Shown in pieces: positions 33,508-42,379 of a stretch of DNA of 64,000 bases. The stretch's first letter is position 1. Every line of letters starts with the position of its first letter. The DNA comes from Sulfobacillus acidophilus DSM 10332 (GTDB lineage Bacteria; Bacillota; Sulfobacillia; Sulfobacillales; Sulfobacillaceae): positions 372,001 through 436,000 of the forward strand of contig CP003179.1 in the NCBI GenBank assembly GCA_000237975.1, in the 5' to 3' direction. The notes under the pieces are model-generated. The model was given only the letters and a program-made list of their open reading frames with translations, was not told the DNA's origin and made no database searches. The position numbers and the translations under genes were made by a program.

Positions 33508-33732
33508 ATGGAGGATGCCGAAACGCGGTATCGCCAGGCCGCCGCCGATTATCTAGGCCTGCCCCCGGACCATCCGGCGGTCATTGGGGCGGCCCGGCAG
33601 GCGGCGCAGGCGGCGGAGCTCGCCGTGTTTGATTACTTACGCCGATTGCGAAAGGAGACGGACGGATGCGTGTGGCCGTATATGCTCGCGTCAGTACCCG
33701 CGATAAAGAGCAAACCCCGGACACGCAGTTAA
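33508..33732 (+). CDS. Small helical protein overlapping the resolvase gene
   Basis: A 74-residue frame with a clear AAGGAGGGAG site before the ATG. The first 50 residues are helical and Ala-rich (AETRYRQAAADYLGLPPDHPAVIGAARQAAQAAEL). The final third overlaps the serine-recombinase gene by 67 bases in another frame and is less protein-like, so the functional part is probably the N-terminal helix bundle. No family recognised. Confidence 0.45.
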   Translation: MEDAETRYRQAAADYLGLPPDHPAVIGAARQAAQAAELAVFDYLRRLRKETDGCVWPYMLASVPAIKSKPRTRS

Positions 33733-34271
33733 TGCGGCTGCGGGACTACGCCCAATCGCGGGGATGGACGATTGTGCGGGAATACGTCGATATCGCGAGC
33801 GCGAACGACGCCGTTCACCGGACGGCGTGGCGACAGTTGAACGACGACGCCGTGAAGAAACGCTTCGACGCCGTGCTCGTGTTCAAGCTCGACCGGGCCT
33901 TTCGGTCGGTCAAACACATGCACGATACGCTGGCCGTCTGGGAGCTCCTAGGCGTCGGGTTTTTGTCGGCCCAGGAAGGATTCGACACGACCACGGCTTT
34001 AGGCCGTCTGCTGCTCAATTTGCTCGCGAGCCTTGCTGAATTCGAGTTGGAGCTGATTCGGGAACGGGTGACGGCCGGGATGGACCGAGCGCGCCGGCAG
34101 GGGAAGCATATTGGGCGCCCGCCGATTACGGCCGATCCCGTGAAAGCGCGGAAAGTGCGGCAAGCCGTGGACGCGGTCCGCACCGGCCGCCTGAGCTACC
34201 GGCAGGCGGCGAAACAAGCCGGCGTGGCCTTGTCCATGTTGCAAAAAGCCCTAAAGGAGGGGGTGTCGTGA
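33666..34271 (+). CDS. Serine recombinase (resolvase/invertase family)
   Basis: A 201-residue small serine recombinase. The catalytic Ser10 lies in VYARVSTRDKEQTPDTQL. The active-site arginines are in FKLDRAFRS, the E helix is in LLASLAEFELELIRERVTAGM, and a C-terminal helix-turn-helix (LSYRQAAKQAGVALSMLQKALK) binds DNA. On an element like this it would resolve multimers of the excised circle or flip a DNA segment. It is intact. The next small gene starts on its stop codon. Confidence 0.85.
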   Translation: MRVAVYARVSTRDKEQTPDTQLMRLRDYAQSRGWTIVREYVDIASANDAVHRTAWRQLNDDAVKKRFDAVLVFKLDRAFRSVKHMHDTLAVWELLGVGFLSAQEGFDTTTALGRLLLNLLASLAEFELELIRERVTAGMDRARRQGKHIGRPPITADPVKARKVRQAVDAVRTGRLSYRQAAKQAGVALSMLQKALKEGVS

Positions 34272-34408
34272 GTCTGTATCATCTCGTCTGGTTCGGGTAT
34301 GATCTCCACCGGCTGCTGACGGGCCGGGCCAGCCTGTGGACGCTGTTTTACCTGGGCATGGGCCTGTGGGGCCTGTGGCGAGCGATTCGCTGGGCGCGGC
34401 GGGGGTAG
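34268..34408 (+). CDS. 46-residue membrane peptide
   Basis: A short gene starting at GTG 34268 that overlaps the resolvase stop (GTGA) and follows AGGAGGGGG. It encodes one amphipathic and one hydrophobic helix (SLWTLFYLGMGLWGLWRAI) with a basic end. The overlap, ribosome site and terminator behind it support a real gene. Function unknown. Confidence 0.5.
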   Translation: MSLYHLVWFGYDLHRLLTGRASLWTLFYLGMGLWGLWRAIRWARRG

Positions 34409-34465
34409 GAGGATGGGTAAAATTTCCCGATCCTCGTCGCGTACCGAAAACGGGAATGGCATCGC

Positions 34466-34505
34466 AGAGGCCTGAACCCCTTGCGGGGCGGGCCTCTTTT
34501 TTTGT
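34466..34505 (+). terminator. Rho-independent terminator
   Basis: AGAGGCC (34466-34472) and GGCCTCT (34491-34497) enclose a second inner pair (CCCC/GGGG) and are followed by seven T residues. It separates the transfer-related genes from the restriction-modification cargo. Confidence 0.85.
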
Positions 34506-34547
34506 GCTATCCTATACCGGAAAGGAAGTCGTTTGAGGTATGATTAT

Positions 34548-35015
34548 TTAACTACATTGCATCGCGGCCACGACAGGGATATGTCTTCCACCAGCCACAT
34601 CTAGGTCCTTCGGAATAACGAGGACTGTTCCATTTTGACATAGAAAGCAGGCGGGATTGACGCATCGAAAGGTTGCAATGCGCACGCCAGAAAAGACCTC
34701 TTGGGCGTTACCTGGACCCAATGCGGACCGACATTGGGGGCAGCACCAAATCTTGTCAAGAAATTCGCCGCGCAATTCGTGTTCAGGTTGTTCCGTGAAT
34801 AGAAGATGGTCCCCGGTCTGCGACCAGATTTCCCATTGGTGATCGGGAAGCGTTTCTCTGACGATTCCGTAATCTTCGTCGCCGCGGGGATGGATAAAGC
34901 GGACGGTGCGACTATCCGGAGGATATAGTTCAGCCATGACATCCCCATGGACACTTGTTTGGGCGACCAAGTGACGACCGTTTTTATCTTTTTCCAGACG
35001 CAAAAAAGTGTTCAT
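34548..35015 (-). CDS. Zinc-ribbon-like protein, unrecognised
   Basis: A 155-residue protein read from ATG 35015, seven bases after GGAGGA; starts further upstream lack a ribosome site. The C-terminal half has CPQC (in WCCPQCRSALG) and CVNPACFLC, a four-cysteine zinc-ribbon pattern, while the N-terminal half is a charged beta-rich domain (MAELYPPDSRTVRFIHPRG). It is transcribed divergently from the MerR-type regulator. A regulatory or nucleic-acid-binding role is possible but not shown. Confidence 0.55.
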   Translation of the reverse strand: MNTFLRLEKDKNGRHLVAQTSVHGDVMAELYPPDSRTVRFIHPRGDEDYGIVRETLPDHQWEIWSQTGDHLLFTEQPEHELRGEFLDKIWCCPQCRSALGPGNAQEVFSGVRIATFRCVNPACFLCQNGTVLVIPKDLDVAGGRHIPVVAAMQCS

Positions 35016-35057
35016 GAATTTTTCCTCCATCGTACTTGCCAATCCTTAAACGGCCGG

Positions 35058-35086
35058 TTAAACTCTAATCGAGTTACTTCGATTAT
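35058..35086 (+). promoter_or_regulatory. MerR-type promoter with dyad in the spacer
   Basis: TTAAAC (35058-35063), 17-base spacer and GATTAT (35081-35086). The inverted repeat AACTC-TAATC-GAGTT (35061-35075) lies across the -35/spacer, as at promoters controlled by MerR-family proteins; the likely regulator is encoded 38 bases downstream. Confidence 0.45.
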
Positions 35087-35123
35087 AGGGAGTTGGCCCC
35101 AATAACACAAGGAGGTACGCGGT

Positions 35124-35558
35124 ATGTCGGAGGCTGAGGGATTCTCGGCCGCCCAAGTGGAGCGGCTAACCGGGATCAACGCCAAAACCTTGCATTTTTG
35201 GGATCGAAGCGGATTTTTGTCGCCGAGTCTCGTTCAGGCCCACGGAACAGGGAGTCGGCGGGTTTACAGTTTCCGGGATCTGGTGGCGTTGCGGGTGGCC
35301 GCGCAGTTACGGGATGCGGGCATTAGTCTTCAATCCTTACGGAAAGTCGTGGCGGTCTTGCGAGACATGCGCAGTCTTGAAAATCCGTTGGCGGAAACGT
35401 ATCTTATCACGAATGGGCACGACGTGTTTGAAAAACGGGGAGACGAGGTGATGTCGGTACTCCGCCAGCCCGGGCAATCGGTGTTTTCGTTTGTGATTGA
35501 CTTAACCCGCACCGTGGAGCAGTTGCAGGCCGACATTCGCCAAACGCACACCGCGTGA
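35124..35558 (+). CDS. MerR-family regulator of the restriction-modification module
   Basis: A 144-residue protein with an N-terminal MerR helix-turn-helix (FSAAQVERLTGINAKTLHFWDRSGFLSPS, then the wing GSRRVYSFRDLVALRVAAQL) and a coil (RDAGISLQSLRKVVAVLRDM). The C-terminal part (NPLAETYLITNGHDVFEKRGDEVMSVL...QSVFSFVIDLTRTVEQL) is a small alpha/beta domain seen on some MerR-like proteins, without metal-binding cysteines. ATG follows AAGGAGGTACGC. It lies 49 bases ahead of mod and probably controls expression of the module. Confidence 0.75.
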   Translation: MSEAEGFSAAQVERLTGINAKTLHFWDRSGFLSPSLVQAHGTGSRRVYSFRDLVALRVAAQLRDAGISLQSLRKVVAVLRDMRSLENPLAETYLITNGHDVFEKRGDEVMSVLRQPGQSVFSFVIDLTRTVEQLQADIRQTHTA

Positions 35559-35607
35559 ATCCGCGAAGACCGGGTTCTTCGGCCCCAGAATAAGGAGCGA
35601 CCAAATC

Positions 35608-37233
35608 GTGCCGACGTTGCAGTTTAAAGGCAAATCGTTTGTTCAAAACCACCATTTGACGGTGAAGTATCACGAATTAATTCCCGTGCCGGAGAAGAGC
35701 CTAACCAATGAGGTCAGTTTGAATGATAATCTCATCATTCATGGAGACAACCTGGTGGCTTTAAAGGCGTTGTTGCCGATATATGCGGGCCAGGTCAAGT
35801 GCATTTATATTGATCCGCCGTATAACACCGGGGAAGAAAAGTGGGTGTATAACGATAACGTCAATTCACCGATGATGCGGGATTGGCTTGGGAAGGTGGT
35901 GGATAAGGAGGATCTTACGCGGCATGACAAATGGTTGTGTATGATGATGCCGAGGTTAAAACTTCTTCACATGTTATTAAGTGAGGAGGGAGCGATATTC
36001 GTATCAATTGATGATAATGAGGTTCACCATCTTCGTCCATTACTGGACGATATATTTGGTGAGAATAATTTTATTGCGTCATTGGTTTGGCAGAAAAAGG
36101 TTTCGCCATCTAATGATGCTAAATGGTTTAGCAGCGATCATGAATATGTTGTTGTATATGCGAAAAAAAAGGACATTTGGCGTCCCAATCGTTTAGAAAG
36201 AACTGCTGCCCAACTGGATTTTTACCAAAACCCAGACAACGATCCTCGAGGTCCATGGAATTCCGTGGCATATACGTGTAACAAATCGAAAGAAGAGCGT
36301 CCTAATCTATTCTATCCAATAAGAAACCCAAATACGGGTCAGGTCATTTATCCCAAAGAAACAGCGGTATGGGCTTATTCCGAGACAGTCTATCGAAAAC
36401 ATGTTGCTGAGAATCGATTGTATTGGGGAAAAGACGGCACTTCATCGATGCCTAGATTAAAGCGATTTTTGTCGGAAGTAGGAAATGTTGTCCCGCGAAG
36501 CATTTTGCCTTATGCAGAGGTAGGACACACCCAAGAGGCCACGAGTAGATATAGGGAAATATTCCCAAATGGAGGATTTTCATATCCTAAGCCGCCGCGG
36601 TTAATCGAACGCATCTTGTCGATCGCAACTAATCCCGACGAGGAAGATATTGTGTTGGATTCCTTTGCAGGTTCTGGCACGACAGCTCATGCTGTTCTTG
36701 AAGCCAACTCCAAGGATGGGGGAAATCGTCGATTTATCTTGATAGAGATGGAAAACTATGCCGACACCATTACCGCCGAACGGGTGCGGCGGGTGATTCA
36801 AGGCGTTCCTGCGGCGAAAGACGCGGCTCTTCGGAACGGCTTAGGGGGAACCTTTTCGTATTTTGAACTCGGCCAAGCGATTGATCCCGAGGGCTTGCTG
36901 TCTGGCGACGCCTTGCCCCCCTATGCCGAACTGGCCCGATATGTCTTCTACACGGCAACGGGCGAACCTTTTCAGGCTGACCGCCTAGTTCAACGCCGAT
37001 GGTTTATCGGGGAAAGTCGGGAATATGAGGTCTACCTGCTCTATCGACCGGATCTGGAGGCGTTGAAGTCGTTGGCATTGACCTTGGAGTTCGCACAAGC
37101 GTTGGGACGGCCGACCACACCCAAAAAACGGTTGGTGTTTGCGCCAGCGAATTTTTTGCCCGAGGCGTATTTGGAGGAGTATCGCATCGAGTATGCACAA
37201 CTTCCTTACGACATTTACCGAAATCGGCGGTGA
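35608..37233 (+). CDS. mod: Type III restriction-modification methyltransferase (Mod)
   Basis: A 541-residue N6-adenine DNA methyltransferase of the beta class: the catalytic D69-PPYNTG comes before the AdoMet motif F353-AGSGTT. N-terminal FKGKSFVQNHHL and IIHGDNLVALKALLPIYAGQVK are typical of Mod subunits. The central segment, roughly residues 115-385, is distinctly AT-richer than both flanks and holds the target-recognition domain. Read from GTG 35608 after AAGGAGCG. Mod alone methylates; with Res it forms the ATP-dependent type III nuclease. The res gene starts six bases downstream. Confidence 0.92.
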   Translation: MPTLQFKGKSFVQNHHLTVKYHELIPVPEKSLTNEVSLNDNLIIHGDNLVALKALLPIYAGQVKCIYIDPPYNTGEEKWVYNDNVNSPMMRDWLGKVVDKEDLTRHDKWLCMMMPRLKLLHMLLSEEGAIFVSIDDNEVHHLRPLLDDIFGENNFIASLVWQKKVSPSNDAKWFSSDHEYVVVYAKKKDIWRPNRLERTAAQLDFYQNPDNDPRGPWNSVAYTCNKSKEERPNLFYPIRNPNTGQVIYPKETAVWAYSETVYRKHVAENRLYWGKDGTSSMPRLKRFLSEVGNVVPRSILPYAEVGHTQEATSRYREIFPNGGFSYPKPPRLIERILSIATNPDEEDIVLDSFAGSGTTAHAVLEANSKDGGNRRFILIEMENYADTITAERVRRVIQGVPAAKDAALRNGLGGTFSYFELGQAIDPEGLLSGDALPPYAELARYVFYTATGEPFQADRLVQRRWFIGESREYEVYLLYRPDLEALKSLALTLEFAQALGRPTTPKKRLVFAPANFLPEAYLEEYRIEYAQLPYDIYRNRR

Positions 37234-37239
37234 TGGCGG

Positions 37240-39762
37240 ATGATGCCACTGAAACATTACCAGCAGCGGGCCTTGACGGTGATTGATCAGTATTTGCAGG
37301 CCTTGAGGGACTGGCGGGACAAGGTGTCGGCGTTACCCGAAGACGTGCGGGGCGCGGTGGATTTTCCGGCGAAAGCCTGGGAAGCGGTGGGGGGCCGGCA
37401 ACCGTATCACGCCAAACAGACGGGGGCTGGAGAGCCGTTGCCCCATTTTTGTCTTAAGGTACCGACCGGCGGGGGCAAAACCTATTTGGCCGTTCAGACC
37501 ATTGATCGGATTCAGCAACACTACCTGCATCGGCTCACCGGCCTCGTGTTGTGGATTGTGCCGACCCAGCAAATTTATCGGCAAACCCTGGCCCATTTAC
37601 GGGATCGCCACCACCCCTACCGGCAGTTTTTGGACGTGGCGACGGGCGGACGGGTGATGGTCGTCGAAAAAACCGACCGGTTCACGCCGGATGATGTGGC
37701 CACGCGGCTGGTGATCGTGCTACTCATGTTGCCGTCGGCCAACCGGCGGGATAAAGAAACTTTGAAGCTCTTTCAAGATGCGAGCGGGTTTGAAGCCTTC
37801 TTTCCGCCCGAGGGGGATTACCCGGCTCACGAGCAGTGGCTGCAACGCTGGCCCAATCTGGATTATTTCGGCGACGAGGCGTCGTGGTTCGGCCGGCAGG
37901 TGAAAACGTCGTTAGGCAACGTGCTCCGGATTTTGTCGCCCGTCATTATTCTGGACGAAGGCCAAAAGGCCTACAGTGCCTCGGCCCAAGACACGATTCG
38001 CGGCTTTAACCCCGCGATCATTGTCGAATTGTCGGCGACTCCACCTCGGGGCAGCAACATTCTGGTGGATATTCGGGGCCGGGATCTGGACCAAGAAGAG
38101 ATGATTAAACTGGATTTGCATGTCACCAATCGGGCGAGTCCGCGATGGCAGGATACCCTCGCCGACAGTGTCGCCTGGCGGGAAGCGTTGGAAGAGAAAG
38201 CCGTCCAGTACGAAGCCCGCACCGGGGTCTATATTCGCCCGATTACCCTGATTCAAGTCGAACGGACCGGCAAAGACCAAGTGGACGCGGGGTATATTCA
38301 TGCGGAACATGTCAAACAGGCTTTAATGGATGTTCACGGGGTGCCCGAAGACCACATCGCCATTAAGTCCAGTGAGCAAGACGATATTGAAGGCATTGAC
38401 CTTCTGGCGAAGGATTGTCCCATTCGGTACATCATTACAAAGCAGGCGTTGCAAGAGGGATGGGATTGCCCCTTCGCATACGTCTTAACGGTGCTGACCA
38501 ACCCGTCCTCGCAAACGGCGCTCACCCAATTAGTCGGTCGCATTTTGCGCCAGCCCTATGCCAAGAAAACCGGGGTGCCCGCCCTGGATGAAAGCTACGT
38601 GTTTTGTTTCCAACGCCAAGCCTCGGAACTGGCCCAGTCGATTAAAGACGGGCTCGAAGACGAAGGGCTCGGGGATCTGGCCCATAGCGTCGCGCTATCC
38701 GATCGGGACAAGCCCTCCGACGGTCCACCGCGGACCGTGGGCATTCGGGAGCGTTTTCGGCGCTTTGAAGGCAAAGTGTATCTCCCGCGGTTTGTGATCA
38801 CCGAGGCGGGCCGGGAAGAGGACCTGCAATACGAGATGGACCTGGTGCGGAGGATTCGGTGGGAGGAACTGCGGCTGGATCGTCTGGATACGCTCGTCTT
38901 AGGCATCCCGTCATTGGTGGATTGGGAAGTGGCTTATGGCTATGGGGAAACCGCGGAGACGGTGGTGGAGCGTGAACGCCGGGAGTATGAGGCCGCCCAT
39001 CGCGCCATTAACGTGCTCTTTCTCACGCGCCGGTTAGAGGCTTTGGTGCCGAATCCGTGGGTCGCCCGCGACATTGTGAATCGGGCTATCGACCGGTTAC
39101 GAACCCGGTACGACGAGGCCGTGATTGCGGCGAACCAGGTGTTCCTCGCGCAGGAACTGGAAAAGCTCGTGGAGGCGGAGCGCGACCGCCTGACCGAGGC
39201 TATTTTTCGCGAGCTCATTCACCAGGGCAAATTGCGCCTCGTGTTGATGACCGGTCGTGCGTATCGCGTGCCGAGTCGGATCACCGTTCCCCGCACCGTC
39301 CAACAACCTTTGCTGCATTCCACCGGTCGCACGGTACAGATGAGTTTGTTCGATGATCCGGTGCCCGCCGACTGGTTTAATCCCGCCTTGGAAGCGCCGG
39401 TGGCCTTGTGTCTGGACTCGCAGAAAAAGTTGCTCTTTTGGTATCGCAACTTAGTGGGCCGGGATTACTTTTCGGTGCAAGGATGGCGCAAAAACCGGAT
39501 CTGGCCTGATTTCATTGCCGCCAAGCGTTCGGAGACCCATCCGGAGGACTACGACACGATTTACGTGCTCGAAACCAAAGGCGACCAATTGGCAGGTAAC
39601 CTTGATACGCATTATAAGCAGGAGGTGTTTGCTTTGTGCAACGAACTGGGCAAAAAGATCACGTGGTCGGACCTGGGCTTGGAATTTCCTAACCGGCAGG
39701 TGCAGTTTCAAGTGGTGATGGCCGATGAGTGGGAGCGAGTAATTCAGGAATTATTTGCGTGA
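37240..39762 (+). CDS. res: Type III restriction enzyme helicase-nuclease (Res)
   Basis: An 840-residue subunit. The SF2 helicase core has Walker A PTGGGKT (Lys80), motif II D239-E-G-Q in VIILDEGQKAY, motif III VELSATPP and motif VI TQLVGRILRQP. The C-terminal nuclease carries the PD-(D/E)XK residues Asp757 (WPDFIAA), Glu778 and Lys780 (VLETKGDQL). Together with Mod it scans DNA from unmethylated recognition sites and cleaves nearby when two complexes meet. The frame is intact and of normal length, so the system is probably active. Confidence 0.9.
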   Translation: MMPLKHYQQRALTVIDQYLQALRDWRDKVSALPEDVRGAVDFPAKAWEAVGGRQPYHAKQTGAGEPLPHFCLKVPTGGGKTYLAVQTIDRIQQHYLHRLTGLVLWIVPTQQIYRQTLAHLRDRHHPYRQFLDVATGGRVMVVEKTDRFTPDDVATRLVIVLLMLPSANRRDKETLKLFQDASGFEAFFPPEGDYPAHEQWLQRWPNLDYFGDEASWFGRQVKTSLGNVLRILSPVIILDEGQKAYSASAQDTIRGFNPAIIVELSATPPRGSNILVDIRGRDLDQEEMIKLDLHVTNRASPRWQDTLADSVAWREALEEKAVQYEARTGVYIRPITLIQVERTGKDQVDAGYIHAEHVKQALMDVHGVPEDHIAIKSSEQDDIEGIDLLAKDCPIRYIITKQALQEGWDCPFAYVLTVLTNPSSQTALTQLVGRILRQPYAKKTGVPALDESYVFCFQRQASELAQSIKDGLEDEGLGDLAHSVALSDRDKPSDGPPRTVGIRERFRRFEGKVYLPRFVITEAGREEDLQYEMDLVRRIRWEELRLDRLDTLVLGIPSLVDWEVAYGYGETAETVVERERREYEAAHRAINVLFLTRRLEALVPNPWVARDIVNRAIDRLRTRYDEAVIAANQVFLAQELEKLVEAERDRLTEAIFRELIHQGKLRLVLMTGRAYRVPSRITVPRTVQQPLLHSTGRTVQMSLFDDPVPADWFNPALEAPVALCLDSQKKLLFWYRNLVGRDYFSVQGWRKNRIWPDFIAAKRSETHPEDYDTIYVLETKGDQLAGNLDTHYKQEVFALCNELGKKITWSDLGLEFPNRQVQFQVVMADEWERVIQELFA

Positions 39763-40308
39763 ATTTGGGGAGTGGGTTGATAGGGGCGGCACACGGAGGA
39801 GGCTCAAGGCGTCGAGAGCCTCAATGGGAGGAATTCGTAGTGGCTGTGACGTGGCAACTGGGTTTCGTATTGCCCAACTTGCAGGCTCCGATTACAGTGA
39901 ACGACTTGGCCGGTTTCGTGGCTATCGCGAGTTATCATGATGACCGGGTGTTAGCCATTCAACAGAATCAACCGGGAGCCAATAAGTTTCTCAACGGATT
40001 TCGGGACATATACGGCCACCCGCAACAACCAGGCGCACTTATTTGGCGCGATGACATACGCCGAGATCGGTTTTCGCTTAAAATGTTCGTTGATTTTCGT
40101 AACGCTGTAGCCATCGCCGCGATATTGCCAGGATGGGCCGGACTTGATCCACGTCGACCCGTGACACCGAATAACCCGTTGTGGTCGGACGCATTTAACT
40201 TTCACCCGGGCCGATTAAATACCCAGGGAGCCATTGAAATTTATAATCCCGCGCAAAATGCTTTTTCTGATCCCAAGACTCCATTCGTAGGGATGCCTTA
40301 CCCGCATA

Positions 40309-41694
40309 AGTAGAGTCCGGTATTGTGTGTAAATGGGCTTTAAGGATTTAGGAGCCATTGGGATCCCTTGGTAGATTTGAAAGCGACAACCACAAATCCC
40401 AAGGAGGATCGCTCAATGGCTCACCATCAGATTACGCTGGAAGATCAAACAATCCAAGCCCTTATGGGTCAAAAGGACAATGCGCTAGCCTTGCTGGTGC
40501 AACAGGTGTTAAACCAGGTGCTCGAGGCCCAGGTGACCGAATATCTCCAGGCCAAACGGTATGAGCGGACCGAAGAGCGACGGGGGTATCGCAATGGCAC
40601 CCGGAGCCGACAGCTCACGACGCGGGTCGGGACGTTGACGCTGGAGGTCCCGCGGACGCGGGACGGCGAGTTCAGTCCCCCGCTCTTTGATCGCTATCAG
40701 CGGCACGAAAAAGCGCTCGTGTTAACGTTGATGGAAATGGTGGTGAATGGGGTGTCCACACGCAAAATCCGACGGGTCACGGAAGAGCTCTGTGGCACCG
40801 AATTTTCGAAGTCCACGGTGTCGGAACTGGCGAAAGGCTTAGATGCCGCCGTTCAGCAATGGCGGACACGGTCCCTCGCGGAGACGCGGTATCCCTTCCT
40901 CATTGTGGATGCCTTAGTCCTGAAAATCCGTGAAAACGGGGCCGTGCGGCCCCGGAGTGGGTGTGTGGTGACCGGCATCAACGAGACGGGCTACCGGGAA
41001 ATTCTCGGGTTCTGGCTCGGGGACAGTGAGTCGAAGCAGACGTGGACCGCGGTGTTTACGGAACTCAAAGATCGTGGCTTAACGGGTGTCGAGTTGGTGG
41101 TGTCGGATGACCACCGCGGGCTGCGGCACGCCATCGAACAGCAGTTCCAAGGCGCCCGTGGGCAGCGCTGCCAAACCCCCCGGACGCGGAATGTCCTCGA
41201 GGCGGCCCCCAAAGCGGTGCAAGCTGAGCTCCACGGTCGCCTCCGCACCCTCTTTGAGGCTCCCGATCGAGCGACCGTCGACCTCTTGTGGGACAAACTC
41301 CTCCGGGACTTTGCCGAGCGAGCTCCCCGAGCGCTGGCGATTCTCGAGGACGGGCTCGAGGATGCGTTGGCGGTATTGCAGCTCCCCGAGCCGCTACGCC
41401 AGCGGTTGCGCACGACGAATGGCGTCGAGCGGCTCAACGCCGAGATCCGGCGCCGGGAACGGGTGATTCGCATCTTCCCGAACCGGGATTCCGTCGTCCG
41501 CCTCTTGGGCGCGCTGTTGCTCGAGCAGCATGAGGCGTGGATCACCGGCAAGCGATACGTAAACCTCGAACCCTACTGGCAGGCAAAACGGTCTTCCGCG
41601 GCGGCGGACACGCCGCCGGATTCCGGAGCGGCATCCGTCGCGTAACCGCTCCCGGACCAAGGGACCAATTTTACACACAAACCAGGACTTGACC
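40309..41694 (+). mobile_element. IS256-family insertion sequence (1,386 bp)
   Basis: Exact ends are set by 8-bp direct target duplications CCCGCATA at 40301-40308 and 41695-41702, the size typical of IS256. The 25-bp terminal inverted repeats match at 19 positions, with the inner ten bases TTGTGTGTAAA-like in both. It carries a single transposase gene in the + direction and interrupts the HEPN gene in the same orientation. Confidence 0.93.
40416..41645 (+). CDS. IS256-family transposase
   Basis: A 409-residue Mutator-like DDE transposase at family length. Asp165 (LIVDALVL), Asp231 (VVSDDHRGL) and Glu338 (NGVERLNAEIRRR) form the catalytic triad, and the N-terminal RRGYRNGTRSR is the family's DNA-binding signature. 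The C/D(2)H element after the second Asp, normally C-x-x-H, reads C252-Q-T-P255, so the conserved His is missing and activity may be reduced. ATG 40416 follows AAGGAGG. Confidence 0.92.
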   Translation: MAHHQITLEDQTIQALMGQKDNALALLVQQVLNQVLEAQVTEYLQAKRYERTEERRGYRNGTRSRQLTTRVGTLTLEVPRTRDGEFSPPLFDRYQRHEKALVLTLMEMVVNGVSTRKIRRVTEELCGTEFSKSTVSELAKGLDAAVQQWRTRSLAETRYPFLIVDALVLKIRENGAVRPRSGCVVTGINETGYREILGFWLGDSESKQTWTAVFTELKDRGLTGVELVVSDDHRGLRHAIEQQFQGARGQRCQTPRTRNVLEAAPKAVQAELHGRLRTLFEAPDRATVDLLWDKLLRDFAERAPRALAILEDGLEDALAVLQLPEPLRQRLRTTNGVERLNAEIRRRERVIRIFPNRDSVVRLLGALLLEQHEAWITGKRYVNLEPYWQAKRSSAAADTPPDSGAASVA

Positions 41695-42379
41695 CCCGCA
41701 TATACCGGTTTATCAAAATCTGTTTGTGCCCGATTGGCCGCTTTTGGCCAAACTACTTCGGGCATGGGAACTTCGATACCTTCGAGCGCATACGAGTGTT
41801 AAAGAACATGAGCCATTATTTCGTTCGCTCGAAATGGCGTATCGAGCGTTGCAGGTGCCTATTCCGAACGAGGGAACGATACAGGACTTTGGAACCTCTT
41901 TGGGACTTTGGGTGAGTGCGTTCGAAATTTTGGCTCATCCAAGTCACAGGAAAGTTCAGCTGACTGATGTTCTTGATTTGTTAGCGCAGGCCAAGTGGGT
42001 CAAGCCCCGGCTACGTCACCGGCGTTTTATTGTAAAATACCGCAACCATCGACGATCAGCGACGTTGGCTGAGCGTGTATATGCGGCTGTATATTCTGCT
42101 CGGAACACGTTTCTGCACGGTAATCCAGTTCGCGTGAAGGACTGGAAATTTACACACAGCGCTATTGAGACGGCCGTTGGAAACCTAGCACCGTTGATAT
42201 ATCGTACGGCTCTTATGTGTTATTTAGGATGGGATATTGACCGTCGGTTGGCGCAACGCATGGCTGGCGTGGTATCGTATCACAATGGTTGGCACCCCGA
42301 ATTTCAATTAGTCGATTTTGTTATTGCTTGGGCGAACCAACAATATGAGGACGCTTTATTACGTTTGTACTCTGCCTGA

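Larger units (their letters stand above)
39840..42379 (+). pseudogene. HEPN-domain gene interrupted by an IS256-family element
   Basis: Removing 40309-41694 and one 8-bp target duplication restores an uninterrupted frame of 381 codons (39840-40308 joined to 41703-42379). GTG 39840 follows GGGAGGAATTC. The C-terminal half has the HEPN signature R-N-T-F-L-H-G (Arg codon 42101, His codon 42116), an Rx4H motif, inside an Apea-like helical domain preceded by LWVSAFEILAHPS. HEPN proteins of this kind are often RNases in defence or toxin roles. The gene begins 78 bases after res, so it was probably an accessory of the restriction module and is now inactive. The N-terminal part is not recognised. Confidence 0.75.
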
